From the NCBI GenBank assembly GCA_030694985.1, contig JAUYTV010000050.1:40139-104138 (forward strand): a stretch of 64,000 nt of DNA, read 5' to 3'. The DNA comes from Methanoregula sp. (lineage in GTDB: Archaea > Halobacteriota > Methanomicrobia > Methanomicrobiales > Methanospirillaceae). This document shows positions 17,944-27,599 of this stretch, one piece after another (the stretch's first letter is position 1; every line of letters begins with the position of its first letter). The notes beneath the pieces were generated by a model that worked only from the letters and a program-made list of their open reading frames with translations, was not told where the DNA came from and made no database searches. A program made the position numbers and the translations under genes.

Positions 17944-19248
17944 TTACATCGACCTCTTATCAATTACCTTCTTTGATTTACCTTCAAATCTTGGTAATGA
18001 GCCCGGTTCAACCAATTCCACATCCGCATTTACATTCAACGAATTCCTGAGCCGGTGTTCAACCTTCTGCCTTATCTTCATAATATCATTAATTTTGTCA
18101 CTGAATGACTCCTTGTTCAGTTCGACACGAACAAGCATGTCGTCAAGAGCTCCTTTTCGTTCAACTACGATCTGGAAATGCTCTCCCACATCAGGGATTG
18201 CCATCAGTGCGTACTCAACCTGTGATGGGAAGACGTTGATGCCCCTGATAATCAGCATGTCATCAACCCTGCCCTGAATCCGTTGTATTCTGGGGTGAGT
18301 TCTTCCACAGGCACAAATGTCTTCTTCCATTGTTGTAATGTCCCCGATGCGGTACCGTATCATGGGGAGGGCTTCTTTTTGCAGGATCGTGATGGTGAGT
18401 TCACCTTTTTCTCCTGCTTCAAGCGATTCACCTGTTTTGGGATCGATAACCTCTACCAATGCAATATCCGACCAGATGTGGAATCCTTTTTGTTCCGCAC
18501 ATTCAGTAAACATCGGGCCGGACAGTTCGCTGGTGCCGTAGATATCGTATGCCCGGATGCCCAGCCAGTCCTGGATGCGGTTGCGCATACCATCAGTCCA
18601 TGGCTCGGCACCCAGAATTCCGGTACGCAACCGGGTATCTTTTTTGATATTAACTCCCATCTTCTCTGCAACTTCTCCGATATGGAGGAGATAGGAGGGT
18701 GTGCAGGCAATGGCTGTTGCTCCAAGATCCTGCATCAATTCTATCTGCCGTTCCGTGTTTCCCACGCTGGCAGGAAGTACGGTTGCCCCAATGCGCTCGG
18801 CGCCATAGTGCATTCCGAGTCCTCCTGTGAACAGACCGTACCCATAACTCACCTGAATCACATCCCCCCTGCCCAGTCCCACAGATGTAAGACCACGGGC
18901 AAGCGATGTTGTCCAGTTGTTTAAATCATTTTGTGTATAGCCAACAACGGTGGGTTTTCCTGTGGTTCCCGAAGACACATGATAGCGGACAAGTTCGTCT
19001 TTTGATGCAGTGAAGATCTTATCCGGGTAATTGTCCCTCAAATCCCGCTTGAACATGAACGGGAGTTTATGCACATCAGAAAGTTTGCAGATGTCATCCG
19101 GGTGAACTTTCTGTTCTTTCATGCGATCATGGTAAAACGCAGAGAAACTGTACAATCGGTATACCAGACTTTTTAGCAGTTTGTACTGCATCCTCTGGAG
19201 ATCTTCTTTGGGCATTTCCTCAATTCGTGGATCCCAGCAATTCATCAA
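17944..19248 (-). CDS. phenylacetate-CoA ligase-like adenylate-forming enzyme (copy 2)
   Basis: A 434-residue PaaK-type enzyme. It has the SSGTTGKPTVVGYT nucleotide loop (about residue 92), YDIYGTSE, IRYRIGD and the C-terminal RIQGRVDDMLIIRGINVFPSQVE hinge. It activates an aryl acid as acyl-AMP and then the CoA thioester; methanogen homologs have also been called coenzyme F390 synthetase. Aryl acid reuse for aromatic amino acids is a likely role. Its start overlaps the stop of copy 1 by 4 bp (ATGA), so ligase, ligase and ACT protein form one operon. Confidence 0.88.
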   Translation of the reverse strand: MMNCWDPRIEEMPKEDLQRMQYKLLKSLVYRLYSFSAFYHDRMKEQKVHPDDICKLSDVHKLPFMFKRDLRDNYPDKIFTASKDELVRYHVSSGTTGKPTVVGYTQNDLNNWTTSLARGLTSVGLGRGDVIQVSYGYGLFTGGLGMHYGAERIGATVLPASVGNTERQIELMQDLGATAIACTPSYLLHIGEVAEKMGVNIKKDTRLRTGILGAEPWTDGMRNRIQDWLGIRAYDIYGTSELSGPMFTECAEQKGFHIWSDIALVEVIDPKTGESLEAGEKGELTITILQKEALPMIRYRIGDITTMEEDICACGRTHPRIQRIQGRVDDMLIIRGINVFPSQVEYALMAIPDVGEHFQIVVERKGALDDMLVRVELNKESFSDKINDIMKIRQKVEHRLRNSLNVNADVELVEPGSLPRFEGKSKKVIDKRSM

Positions 19249-20534
19249 ATCTCCTCCCTTCTGTCCATAACCCGCTTTGCCTTTCCTTCAAAGCGGGGCA
19301 ATGATCCAGGCTCAACAAGCCGGACTGTTGTTCGCAGTTCAAGGGAATCGCGAAGTTCTTTTCCCACTTTTTTCTGGATTTTTGCCAGATCCGTGAGTTC
19401 ACCACTGAAAAAGTCCCTGTTTATCTCAACTTCGACAGTCATCTCGTCCAGATAATTAATTCTGTCGATATATACCATAAACTGATTGCCGACTTCCGGA
19501 ATTTTGAGGAGCACGTGTTCTATCTGGGAGGGAAAGACATTGATGCCGCGGATGACCAGCATATCATCGCTTCTTCCCGTGATCCTGGCAATCTTCTGCG
19601 CTCTTTTGCAAAGACAGCCATCTTCTATCAGCATCGTGACATCACCGGTACGGTATCGCAACAGAGGCATGGCTTCTTTGACCAGGGGTGTGACTACTAA
19701 CTCCCCCCGCTCTCCATCTGAAACACGCTCCCCGGTATTTGGATCGATGATCTCAACGAGGTAGGAATCATGCCAGATATGGAGCCCGTTACGTTCCTCG
19801 CATTCGAATGCAACACCCGGACCAAAGAGCTCGCTTAAGCCATATGAATCGAACGCGGTAACACCCAATCGCTTTTCAAGTGAATGCCGTACACTTTCTG
19901 ACCACGGTTCAGCCCCAAAAATTCCGGTTTTAAGACTATCGAGGGATTCACCCATCTCTTCTGCAACTTCTGAAAGATGCATGGCGTAACTGGGAGTGCA
20001 ATGGATAGTAGTCACGCCAAAATCCCTGATCATCTCGATCTGGCGTTTGGTATTACCAGTAGCGCTGGGAATAACCGTCATTCCAATCTTTTCTGCACCA
20101 TAGTGAAAACCAAGCCCGCCGGTAAACATGCCATAATTGACCATGTTCTGGAAGATATCTTCCTTTCCAACACCAACCATGGTCATATTGCGTGCAATCA
20201 GATCTGCCCAGACGTCAAGATCTTTTTGGGTATACCCTACAACCGTAGGTTTTCCTGTTGTTCCTGATGTCGTATGGATACGAACGATCTCTTTTATAGG
20301 AACTGCAAAGAACCCAAAAGGATATCCCTCCCGAAGATCCTGCTTTTTGGTAAATGGAATTTTCTGGATGTCATCCAGTGTTTTTATCGAAGATGCAGAT
20401 ATTCCTGCATCAGCTAGACGTTTTTTAAAAAAACCAACGTTTTGTGCCTGGCTAATCGTTTTTTTCAAACGTTTAAGCTGAAGTGCCTGCAAATCATCAG
20501 TTTTCAGGGTTTCAATCTTCTTATCCCAGAACAT
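19245..20534 (-). CDS. phenylacetate-CoA ligase-like adenylate-forming enzyme (copy 1)
   Basis: A 429-residue paralog of the next gene in the operon, with TSGTTGKPTVVGYT, FDSYGLSELFGPG, LRYRTGD and the RSDDMLVIRGINVFPSQIE hinge. The two copies are clearly diverged, suggesting different substrates or regulation rather than recent duplication. It is the promoter-proximal gene; a TATA box and two perfect palindromes lie directly upstream (20549-20596), pointing to regulated transcription. Confidence 0.88.
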   Translation of the reverse strand: MFWDKKIETLKTDDLQALQLKRLKKTISQAQNVGFFKKRLADAGISASSIKTLDDIQKIPFTKKQDLREGYPFGFFAVPIKEIVRIHTTSGTTGKPTVVGYTQKDLDVWADLIARNMTMVGVGKEDIFQNMVNYGMFTGGLGFHYGAEKIGMTVIPSATGNTKRQIEMIRDFGVTTIHCTPSYAMHLSEVAEEMGESLDSLKTGIFGAEPWSESVRHSLEKRLGVTAFDSYGLSELFGPGVAFECEERNGLHIWHDSYLVEIIDPNTGERVSDGERGELVVTPLVKEAMPLLRYRTGDVTMLIEDGCLCKRAQKIARITGRSDDMLVIRGINVFPSQIEHVLLKIPEVGNQFMVYIDRINYLDEMTVEVEINRDFFSGELTDLAKIQKKVGKELRDSLELRTTVRLVEPGSLPRFEGKAKRVMDRREEI

Positions 20535-20548
20535 CTGCGACCTCTGTT

Positions 20549-20596
20549 ATGCTATAGCATGACAAATGTATATTTGTCGTCGCTACGGTTTATACC
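20549..20596 (-). promoter_or_regulatory. promoter with two adjacent palindromes upstream of the aryl-CoA ligase operon
   Basis: The TATA-like GGTATAAA (minus strand, 20589-20596) is followed by a perfect GACAAAT-gtat-ATTTGTC palindrome (20561-20578), centred where transcription should start. A perfect ATGCTATAGCAT palindrome (20549-20560) follows. The layout fits a repressor operator over the start site. Confidence 0.55.
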
Positions 20597-20748
20597 CACC
20601 GAATTTTTTTTTTAAATTGCTGTAATGTATGGGACAAGTCATCCTGTAAAATTCTCTCAGAATTTTTTTTTTAAAAAGGTATAACGATGATTTAATCTGT
20701 GGAAATGTGGTAGTAATTATCTGAATTGTTCTGTATCATACGGGGTTT

Positions 20749-21681
20749 ATGGAAACGAATTATCCTTGGTTGTCGGTGTGCGGGTTTGGCTCTCATATAA
20801 AATCGACACAGACAAAGTTAATTATCCAGAAAAAAAACGGCATTGAAGAATACCCTCTCGAATCTGTAAAAAATCTCCTTGTTGTTGGGGGGCATACGAT
20901 AAGCTCTGCAACTATTACGCAGCTCATAAAAAAAGGTACAGTAATCTCATTTTTTGAATCAGATGGTAATCCAATCGGGATTATCAGTCCATTTGGCTAT
21001 CGTAACGATTCTGAGATTCACCATGCGCAGCAAACCGGATCACGACACCGGTATGCAACCGCAATCGCTCAGGGTGCATTGAAATCCCGTCTATTTGCCA
21101 TCAACCGCTTGCAGGAGATGCAGAATGTATCGCTATTTTTCGAAGGTGAATCGGATTTCCTTTACAAATCCTTAGATGAAATGGCATACTTAATCAAACT
21201 CGATGAGATCCGCCGCCTTCATCGCATGACTTCTGATATGTATTATGAGATTATGTCGCGTAACACCCGGCCCGATCTTGGATTTAAGAGAAGGACATCG
21301 CGCCCTCATACAGATCCGATCAATGCCATGCTCTCATTTGGCTATGCAATGTTATTTGGCAATTGCTGTGTTTCACTGATTGGGGCGAGGTTGGATCCGG
21401 ACATTGGCCTGCTGCATGAAGGTAATGGAAGTCTGGTAAATGATATTGCCGAGTCCATGAAATCTGAAATGATTGACTCTGCCGTTTTTAAGATCGCACG
21501 CGAGTCCCTCACACCTGCAGATTTTGAACTCACCCATGACCGGTGCATGCTCTCTGATGAATTAGCTAAAAATCTCATTAAAACATTTCATCATACAATA
21601 AACAATAATAAAATTGATGAACAGGTATTGAGTCTCTCAAGCGCAATAAGAAATAATGGCGTATTTAAAGCTCTGTACTGA
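20749..21681 (+). CDS. cas1: stand-alone Cas1 integrase (Cas1-solo)
   Basis: A 310-residue Cas1 homolog: an N-terminal beta domain (VKNLLVVGGHT, VISFFESDG) and a helical catalytic domain. The metal-binding triad appears intact by motif position: E153 in LDEIRRLH, H223 in GLLHEG, and D232/E235 in VNDIAES. No cas2, other cas gene, CRISPR array or casposon PolB is seen in the window. Cas1-solo genes are known in some Methanomicrobiales and their function is not established. The 3' end overlaps the convergent acylphosphatase gene by 17 bp. Confidence 0.9.
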   Translation: METNYPWLSVCGFGSHIKSTQTKLIIQKKNGIEEYPLESVKNLLVVGGHTISSATITQLIKKGTVISFFESDGNPIGIISPFGYRNDSEIHHAQQTGSRHRYATAIAQGALKSRLFAINRLQEMQNVSLFFEGESDFLYKSLDEMAYLIKLDEIRRLHRMTSDMYYEIMSRNTRPDLGFKRRTSRPHTDPINAMLSFGYAMLFGNCCVSLIGARLDPDIGLLHEGNGSLVNDIAESMKSEMIDSAVFKIARESLTPADFELTHDRCMLSDELAKNLIKTFHHTINNNKIDEQVLSLSSAIRNNGVFKALY

Positions 21682-21961
21682 TACGCCCTTCTCCTTTGAT
21701 AACTGAAAAATCTTCAAAGAGTTTTAACTGGATTTCCGATTGCCGGAGATCGCGGATCACTGCACGGGGACATCCATACACCATTGATACAAATTTTTCA
21801 AGAATCATCAGCTCACCTGTTGCATAAATCTGGACCTTTCCATCAGGCAGGTTCATGACCGTCCCGTTCACTTTCAAATTTGTGGCAATTCTTCTTACGC
21901 ATGCCCTGAATCCAACTTTCTGAACTCTTCCCGAGATGAAAATCTCGATTGTCTTTACCAT
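21665..21961 (-). CDS. acyP: acylphosphatase
   Basis: A 98-residue acylphosphatase of standard length. It has both signatures: GRVQKVGFR with the phosphate-binding Arg, and the GTVMNLPDGKV strand with the catalytic Asn. It hydrolyses acyl-phosphates in the cytosol. Its ATG overlaps the stop of the 1185-residue repeat protein (TGATG), so the two are translationally coupled. Its end overlaps the Cas1 gene. Confidence 0.92.
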   Translation of the reverse strand: MVKTIEIFISGRVQKVGFRACVRRIATNLKVNGTVMNLPDGKVQIYATGELMILEKFVSMVYGCPRAVIRDLRQSEIQLKLFEDFSVIKGEGRISTEL

Positions 21962-24900
21962 CAGTTCTCCTGCATTATTTTAATTGCAAGTCCGAGTTCA
22001 TCGAACACTTCAACCCGTAGAGTTGACTGGCGGATATTTGTCGCTGCATCAATGGCACAATCAAGCACTTCCTGGGCTGCAGTTTCACAGCCAGCAGCAT
22101 GGCTCTTCATTGCAATATCGCACATTACAAAAGCCCTTTTGGAAAGCGGCCGGATTACTCTTGCTTCTTTTATTGCACTTTGCATCATTCGTTTTGAGAG
22201 TTTTTCATTGCCTTCTTCTCTGAATATAATTGAAAGGTTACAAAAAAAGATTGCTTCTTTTCCGCGATCTGCAACCGTTCGGATTATACGTTCAAGCGAA
22301 GCGATCTGATTGGGATGAGCCCCGTCATCAATAATTTTCTCTGTCATTGCCTTGATTTTGATATACTGTGGGGAAATCTCATATGACTCTTTATGCCCTA
22401 TCTGCACGAGTCGGTGAAGTCTTAACCTGTCATCGTCAATATTCCTTGTAGTGTCAATTGCGAAGCTGAGGTATTTCTTATCATTGCGCTTTTTGTACAG
22501 CATCGAATACACATTGGCAACATTGTCCCGTATTTTATCGGCGATATATTGGATATTGATACTTTTTGTCAATGTATCTGCTTTTTTTAGTATAGTCATA
22601 AACTCTTCGTCTTTACTGCATTTTATTGCGAGTGGGACAATCTCCAGAAGGATTGATGCCCTTTCATAGGGGGAGGGTATTTTTTCTGCAGCTTCCATCA
22701 TCAGAGTCAGCAATTCAGCAGAGCGATCATTATCATTGTCTGCCATCCGGGACATTGCGATGAGTGAATTGATGTAATCTACCGGTTCTTTGATTTTGGA
22801 TACAATATTGAAGGCAATGGGGACTAAAGAATTGTCGGGCGTGGTTGTATTTAAGCTGACGATGGCAAAAATAATCTGCCTCCGGGCGATTGCACTATCA
22901 GGGAATTCTGCTGTATCCAGCATTTGAATTCCCTCTTGCAGACATTTTTTTGCCATTTCCTGATCGATACGGCAAAACAGTGTGGTCAGATCCGCTAAAA
23001 CCATCACTTTCTGATATTGTGTGGTCAGATTTTTCAAAGAATCAAAAACTTCTTTGAGAATTTCCGATGAACGGTTCGGATTTCCGGAATTAAATACAGA
23101 GTCGGCAAGATTTGACAATCCAGATAAACGGTTGTAAGGATCTTGTATCAAATGGAGGACACGGTATATGAGATTGATAATAACCGGATTTGATTGTGCC
23201 TGTCCACCTCTTAAAAGGAGGTATGCCATGATTTCATAGGGATCAGTTGAACCCGGAATCGGTGTTTCATCATTGAGGTTTGAAATAATCCGGGACATCA
23301 TCGCATCCCGTTCAGGTGCATTGCTAATCTCAACAGAGTACATGGCAAGAGGGATTATAAAATCCGGATTATTACTCGTCTTAGAATAAGAGATGATGAG
23401 ATCAATTAATCCTGCAATCTTAAACGAGATCTGCGGTGCTTTTACATTTCTTTTAATTATCTCCAGAGCACGCTCAAATAGAGGCATAGCCACTGAAAAA
23501 TCCAGAATATGTGGTTGAATCCCTGATTCTTTGAGATGGACACATCCTATTTTAATAAAACACTCAATAATATGTTCGAATAATTGCGCTTTTAATGCCG
23601 GATCATCGATTTCCTGTGCGATCAGGTACGCCTTTTCGAGTGCATCAGGTGTTCGGTTATCAATTGCATATTTTATTATACCCTCAATGATGTTTGCCAA
23701 TGCAAAGGCTGCCTGATCTTTTTCAAGAAGGGTATGGCTCCATTCTTTCATCCTTAAGAGGAGATCAAGATCTCCCTGACAAGCTGCCAGTACTGCAGCT
23801 TCATTTATAATCCTGCACAATGTAGCTGATCGGATATCCTGTCCCTCTATCTGGCAGGTAAGTCCAACAGATCTCTGAAGAAAATCCCGGTTCTTTGTCT
23901 GTGTACCCATTTGGGCGATTTTTATGACAATATTAGAGATAGCTCGTTCTTTTATTGGTAATTCCTGGATGGAATCCGAAAGTTTGATCAGGATGCCGGG
24001 TTCATTGGAATCGGGAAAACCCCGATCCACAAGAATGGTAATGCATTCAAGAAAGAGTAAATCCCGTTGTGGATGTAGCTGGATAAGATCTTTTATAGAT
24101 TGTATGTGAGTAACTATCTCATCGAATGAAAAATCCCTGGAAATATCAATTATTGCCCGGTATATTGCATTATGAGAAATCTCTGCAGGTAACTTATGGA
24201 GAATTGAACTGTTAATTATTTCAATCGAATTCTTTTTTATTCCAATGGTCAGAAGTTTAGTCAGGCAATCGGTATAGGGTAAAATATTTTCAGATTCATG
24301 ATTGACTTTTACAAATATCGTGAGAGCCGGTGTAAAATCTCCAGAATCAAGCATTATCTGTGAAAACTGAAGATAAACCCTGGATAAATACACTGTATCG
24401 CAGTTTTTTTCAATAATGGGTATCAGGTTTAAAAGCACGGTTATCTGATTTGAATGACGGGCAACAGAAATACCGGATTTTATTATTTCCCGTATTGGGT
24501 ACATATCAGGGTTTGAAATAAGCTGCTGAAGTTTCATTGCAGATTCAAAATACCAGATGTCTCCGGATTTATCCGCTTTTTTAAGAAGATCAATGACAAG
24601 AGTCCCTGTGACAAAGGGCAGGTTCTCACATAGAGAGTGAAGGATTTTTTCGATCTGCGTTTTATCCTTTTCTCGTTCGAGAAGCTGATCGATTAAGGCG
24701 CTGATAATCTCGAGTTGCTTTTCAGAATTAATATCGTTAAAGTTACAGAGAAATTCTGCAATACCTGATATATCTATGGAAAACGCTGATTTTGAGCCTT
24801 TCTCGATAATTGAATTTATACAGTTCTGCCTGCGGATCTTCTGGTGAATATCGGTAGCAATCCGGACACTCTCAAGGAATAATGGTTGATTCCTATCCAG

Positions 24901-25518
24901 AACTGATATGGTTGCGATTGCTTTTGCAAGTTCAGAATGAAGGACTGCACGTTTTGAGATATCGCCAATATCCTCTATGAGGCTGAGTGAAGTACGGAGA
25001 CGTTTTTCATCGCGGGTTGTGATCGCCCAGACTATCAAAAGGGGTATGATATCGATCATGATATCGGACCTGTATTTTCGGAAACTGATCCGTTCGAGCA
25101 TCATCATACCATGTTCGATAAATGATGGATCTGAATGAGTTACTCCGGCTTCAATGAGATCCCGCGCCATCAATGCAAACACGCGCGACTGATAACTTTT
25201 TTTGCCTAATATATCTGACAGGAAAAGGAGGGATTTTAGCCATGCATCATTCTTTGTTTTAATGAACTGGCAGAGGATGACGGAGAATAAATCCTCGATT
25301 TCATTCCCCGGAATATCGGAAAGGGCGTATAAAAAGGCCGGATTGTTTGTTTTGATGGCTGTATCAACAAGTAGATGGTTAATGTCGGAGATTATTGTTT
25401 TTCTGGCATGTCGTTCCTTAGTCAGATTCAGATCTTCAATACTACTTTTGACGATCTTCCAATCCTCTGGTGAGAGTGCCTGCTGAATCTTATAGATTAT
25501 TTCAGTGGGTTTAACCAT
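21961..25518 (-). CDS. large helical-repeat (TPR/HEAT-like) protein of unknown function
   Basis: A 1185-residue soluble, almost wholly alpha-helical protein built from degenerate ~35-45-residue units (pattern A..I....R...L..IA with Ala/Leu spacing). No catalytic domain, signal peptide or membrane segment is visible. Such solenoids act as scaffolds or peptide-binding platforms; I do not recognise an orthologous family. It is translationally coupled to acylphosphatase and faces the stand-alone Cas1. The 280 bp upstream are very AT-rich and hold its promoter. Confidence 0.75.
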   Translation of the reverse strand: MVKPTEIIYKIQQALSPEDWKIVKSSIEDLNLTKERHARKTIISDINHLLVDTAIKTNNPAFLYALSDIPGNEIEDLFSVILCQFIKTKNDAWLKSLLFLSDILGKKSYQSRVFALMARDLIEAGVTHSDPSFIEHGMMMLERISFRKYRSDIMIDIIPLLIVWAITTRDEKRLRTSLSLIEDIGDISKRAVLHSELAKAIATISVLDRNQPLFLESVRIATDIHQKIRRQNCINSIIEKGSKSAFSIDISGIAEFLCNFNDINSEKQLEIISALIDQLLEREKDKTQIEKILHSLCENLPFVTGTLVIDLLKKADKSGDIWYFESAMKLQQLISNPDMYPIREIIKSGISVARHSNQITVLLNLIPIIEKNCDTVYLSRVYLQFSQIMLDSGDFTPALTIFVKVNHESENILPYTDCLTKLLTIGIKKNSIEIINSSILHKLPAEISHNAIYRAIIDISRDFSFDEIVTHIQSIKDLIQLHPQRDLLFLECITILVDRGFPDSNEPGILIKLSDSIQELPIKERAISNIVIKIAQMGTQTKNRDFLQRSVGLTCQIEGQDIRSATLCRIINEAAVLAACQGDLDLLLRMKEWSHTLLEKDQAAFALANIIEGIIKYAIDNRTPDALEKAYLIAQEIDDPALKAQLFEHIIECFIKIGCVHLKESGIQPHILDFSVAMPLFERALEIIKRNVKAPQISFKIAGLIDLIISYSKTSNNPDFIIPLAMYSVEISNAPERDAMMSRIISNLNDETPIPGSTDPYEIMAYLLLRGGQAQSNPVIINLIYRVLHLIQDPYNRLSGLSNLADSVFNSGNPNRSSEILKEVFDSLKNLTTQYQKVMVLADLTTLFCRIDQEMAKKCLQEGIQMLDTAEFPDSAIARRQIIFAIVSLNTTTPDNSLVPIAFNIVSKIKEPVDYINSLIAMSRMADNDNDRSAELLTLMMEAAEKIPSPYERASILLEIVPLAIKCSKDEEFMTILKKADTLTKSINIQYIADKIRDNVANVYSMLYKKRNDKKYLSFAIDTTRNIDDDRLRLHRLVQIGHKESYEISPQYIKIKAMTEKIIDDGAHPNQIASLERIIRTVADRGKEAIFFCNLSIIFREEGNEKLSKRMMQSAIKEARVIRPLSKRAFVMCDIAMKSHAAGCETAAQEVLDCAIDAATNIRQSTLRVEVFDELGLAIKIMQEN

Positions 25519-25798
25519 TATGTATTTTCCGGTTACATATATTCAGGGTATTTATCTCAATTTAATCAAATTAATTAATAAACGTTACTATTTCATTTAC
25601 GCACAATTTTATATTTTTTTTGGATATTAAAGCAAATTCATCGGTTTTTTACCAGATATCTCAATAATAGAACCTTCATTTTTAATATACTACAATAATC
25701 TTGATTATTACCCGAATTTACCCACAAAAAATCGTTTTTACTAATCCCACTCTGCAAAAAATAAAATTCGTGTAAGATTGTTTCATCAGGAATATTTT

Positions 25799-27160
25799 TT
25801 ATGTAACTTTCTGGATTGTTTCCTTAAGATCGTCCTGAAGTGCCCTACCCTGTTCTTCATCTTCTGCATCAATGATGATTCTGATTAAGGGTTCAGTTCC
25901 TGATGCCCGCACCAGCGCCCATGAATTCCCCTGAAAAATTTTTACTCCATCTGTCTCATCAATTATACCATGAGAATACGCAGATTTGAGTGCATTAAGT
26001 ATTGCCGCACCCCCAACTGAAGATATTTTATCTTTAATCATATGTCGTCTGGGTAATTGTTCTAATAATTGCGATAATTTCTGTCCGCGTGAAGCAAGGA
26101 TTGCTACCATCATTGCAGCAGTCATACCCCCGTCACGGCAGAACTGATGGTCGGGAAAGATTAGTCCCCCATTCCCCTCACCCCCAAAAATAACATGTGC
26201 CCCATTTTTTATAAGCGACCGCATCGTGCGGGCAACATAGATACTCCCCACAGGAGTGTAGGTTACAGTTGAGTTGTTCTTTTTTGCCACGATCTCAACC
26301 ATCTGTGATGTACTGACCGGAGTTACAATTACGCCTTTTTTCTGGCGACATATATGGTCTGCAACAAGTGCAAACTCCTGGTTTTCCTCTACAAATTGTC
26401 CATTTTCATCAATAAATACAGCACGATCTGCATCACCATCGTGAGCAACACCGAATGCAGCTCCGCTGCTTACAACGAGTGCTGCAAGACCTTTTAGTCC
26501 ATCCATAGAGGGTTCAGGAAGTCTTCCAGGAAATGTGCCGTCCATAATACCATTAATTGTCAGCACCCTGCAACCCAGACGTGTAAGAATCTGCGGTGTT
26601 GTTGAGCAGGCCGGACCTGAACCCGGGTCCACAACTACTGTAATTCCCATTCCAGGTTTGTCTGGAAAAAAATTAGCAATTGCAGTGATATAGTCTTTAA
26701 TAAGGTGGGGTGCGATGGTTTCTTGTCCTACATATTCCCAGGAATTTGTGGAATAGGTATGATCGAATATTCGTTGTTCGAGCTTGATGGTTTCTTCATC
26801 TCCCATCTCCGTACCATCCGATTCGATAATTTTAACCCCATTGTACTCCGGAGGATTATGAGATGCGGTGATCATCGCCCCACCATCAAATTGTTCCTTT
26901 ACCAGATACTGGAGTGCTGGAGTCGGGAGTATGCCGCAGTCAGTTACATCGCATCCCACAGCCAGAAGACCTGACTTAACTGCGTTGATTAGAGTTTCAC
27001 CGCTTGTCCTTGTATCTCTGCCAACAGCGATTTGTCCTTTTCTCATCGATCCGAAAGATTCTCCAATGGATAGGACAAGTTCAGGGGTCAGATCTTTTCC
27101 AACAATCCCTCTTACACCATTGGTACCGAACAACCGTTTCTGGATTTTTTTTCCTTCCAT
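25799..27160 (-). CDS. glmM: phosphoglucosamine mutase / phosphohexomutase
   Basis: A 453-residue alpha-D-phosphohexomutase with four domains. It has FGTNGVRG at the N-terminus, the phosphoserine loop TASHNPPEYNG (about residue 97), the metal loop DGDADR, a sugar-binding GEGNGG and a C-terminal RASGTEPLIRI phosphate site. It isomerises glucosamine-6/1-phosphate or a related hexose phosphate for nucleotide-sugar synthesis. Methanogens carry several paralogs, so glucosamine specificity is likely but not certain. It is followed upstream on the same strand by mobB at a 16-bp gap. Confidence 0.87.
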   Translation of the reverse strand: MEGKKIQKRLFGTNGVRGIVGKDLTPELVLSIGESFGSMRKGQIAVGRDTRTSGETLINAVKSGLLAVGCDVTDCGILPTPALQYLVKEQFDGGAMITASHNPPEYNGVKIIESDGTEMGDEETIKLEQRIFDHTYSTNSWEYVGQETIAPHLIKDYITAIANFFPDKPGMGITVVVDPGSGPACSTTPQILTRLGCRVLTINGIMDGTFPGRLPEPSMDGLKGLAALVVSSGAAFGVAHDGDADRAVFIDENGQFVEENQEFALVADHICRQKKGVIVTPVSTSQMVEIVAKKNNSTVTYTPVGSIYVARTMRSLIKNGAHVIFGGEGNGGLIFPDHQFCRDGGMTAAMMVAILASRGQKLSQLLEQLPRRHMIKDKISSVGGAAILNALKSAYSHGIIDETDGVKIFQGNSWALVRASGTEPLIRIIIDAEDEEQGRALQDDLKETIQKVT

Positions 27161-27176
27161 GTCTTTTTATCTCCTG

Positions 27177-27599
27177 CTAATCTTTAATGACGAAATCTTC
27201 AAAGGCATCGAGCGATGCAAGGACTTCATCAATACAAGGGTTGGTAAGAACACAATTGTCGGTTTTTAGATCCCCAATAACTATTCTGGGAAATGCTATC
27301 TGTTTGAATCCTTCAATAACGGTAAAATTCATTCCCTGGTCAAAGAGGATCTTTAACATACTCTCTAAAGAGTTGTTCCGTATAGCAACTACGGATTTAT
27401 GTGCGTCGATTCCTACTGATATATCTGCACCCGCATCAAAAAAACCGGTAGTGTCTTTTCTCTCTTCAAGCTCAAATTCATGGTCCCCGAGATGTTTGAT
27501 AACTGCAACACGCCCTTGTGTTTTGAGTTTTGGGACAAGATGTTTGATGAATGTGGTTTTACCGGAATTTGATCTACCAACAACCTGAATTATCTTCAT
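27177..27599 (-). CDS. mobB: molybdopterin-guanine dinucleotide biosynthesis protein B
   Basis: A 140-residue P-loop GTPase with VVGRSNSGKTTF (Walker A, residues 6-17), followed by VIKHLGDHEF and VIEGFKQ. MobB assists guanylation of the molybdenum/tungsten pterin used by formylmethanofuran and formate dehydrogenases. It overlaps the DUF5806 gene by 4 bp, so the genes are probably co-transcribed. Confidence 0.88.
   Translation of the reverse strand: MKIIQVVGRSNSGKTTFIKHLVPKLKTQGRVAVIKHLGDHEFELEERKDTTGFFDAGADISVGIDAHKSVVAIRNNSLESMLKILFDQGMNFTVIEGFKQIAFPRIVIGDLKTDNCVLTNPCIDEVLASLDAFEDFVIKD

Noticed and set aside
20749..21681. Cas1 as part of a casposon
   Set aside because: No family B polymerase, terminal inverted repeats or target duplication are seen around it; neighbours are acylphosphatase and a CoA-ligase operon.
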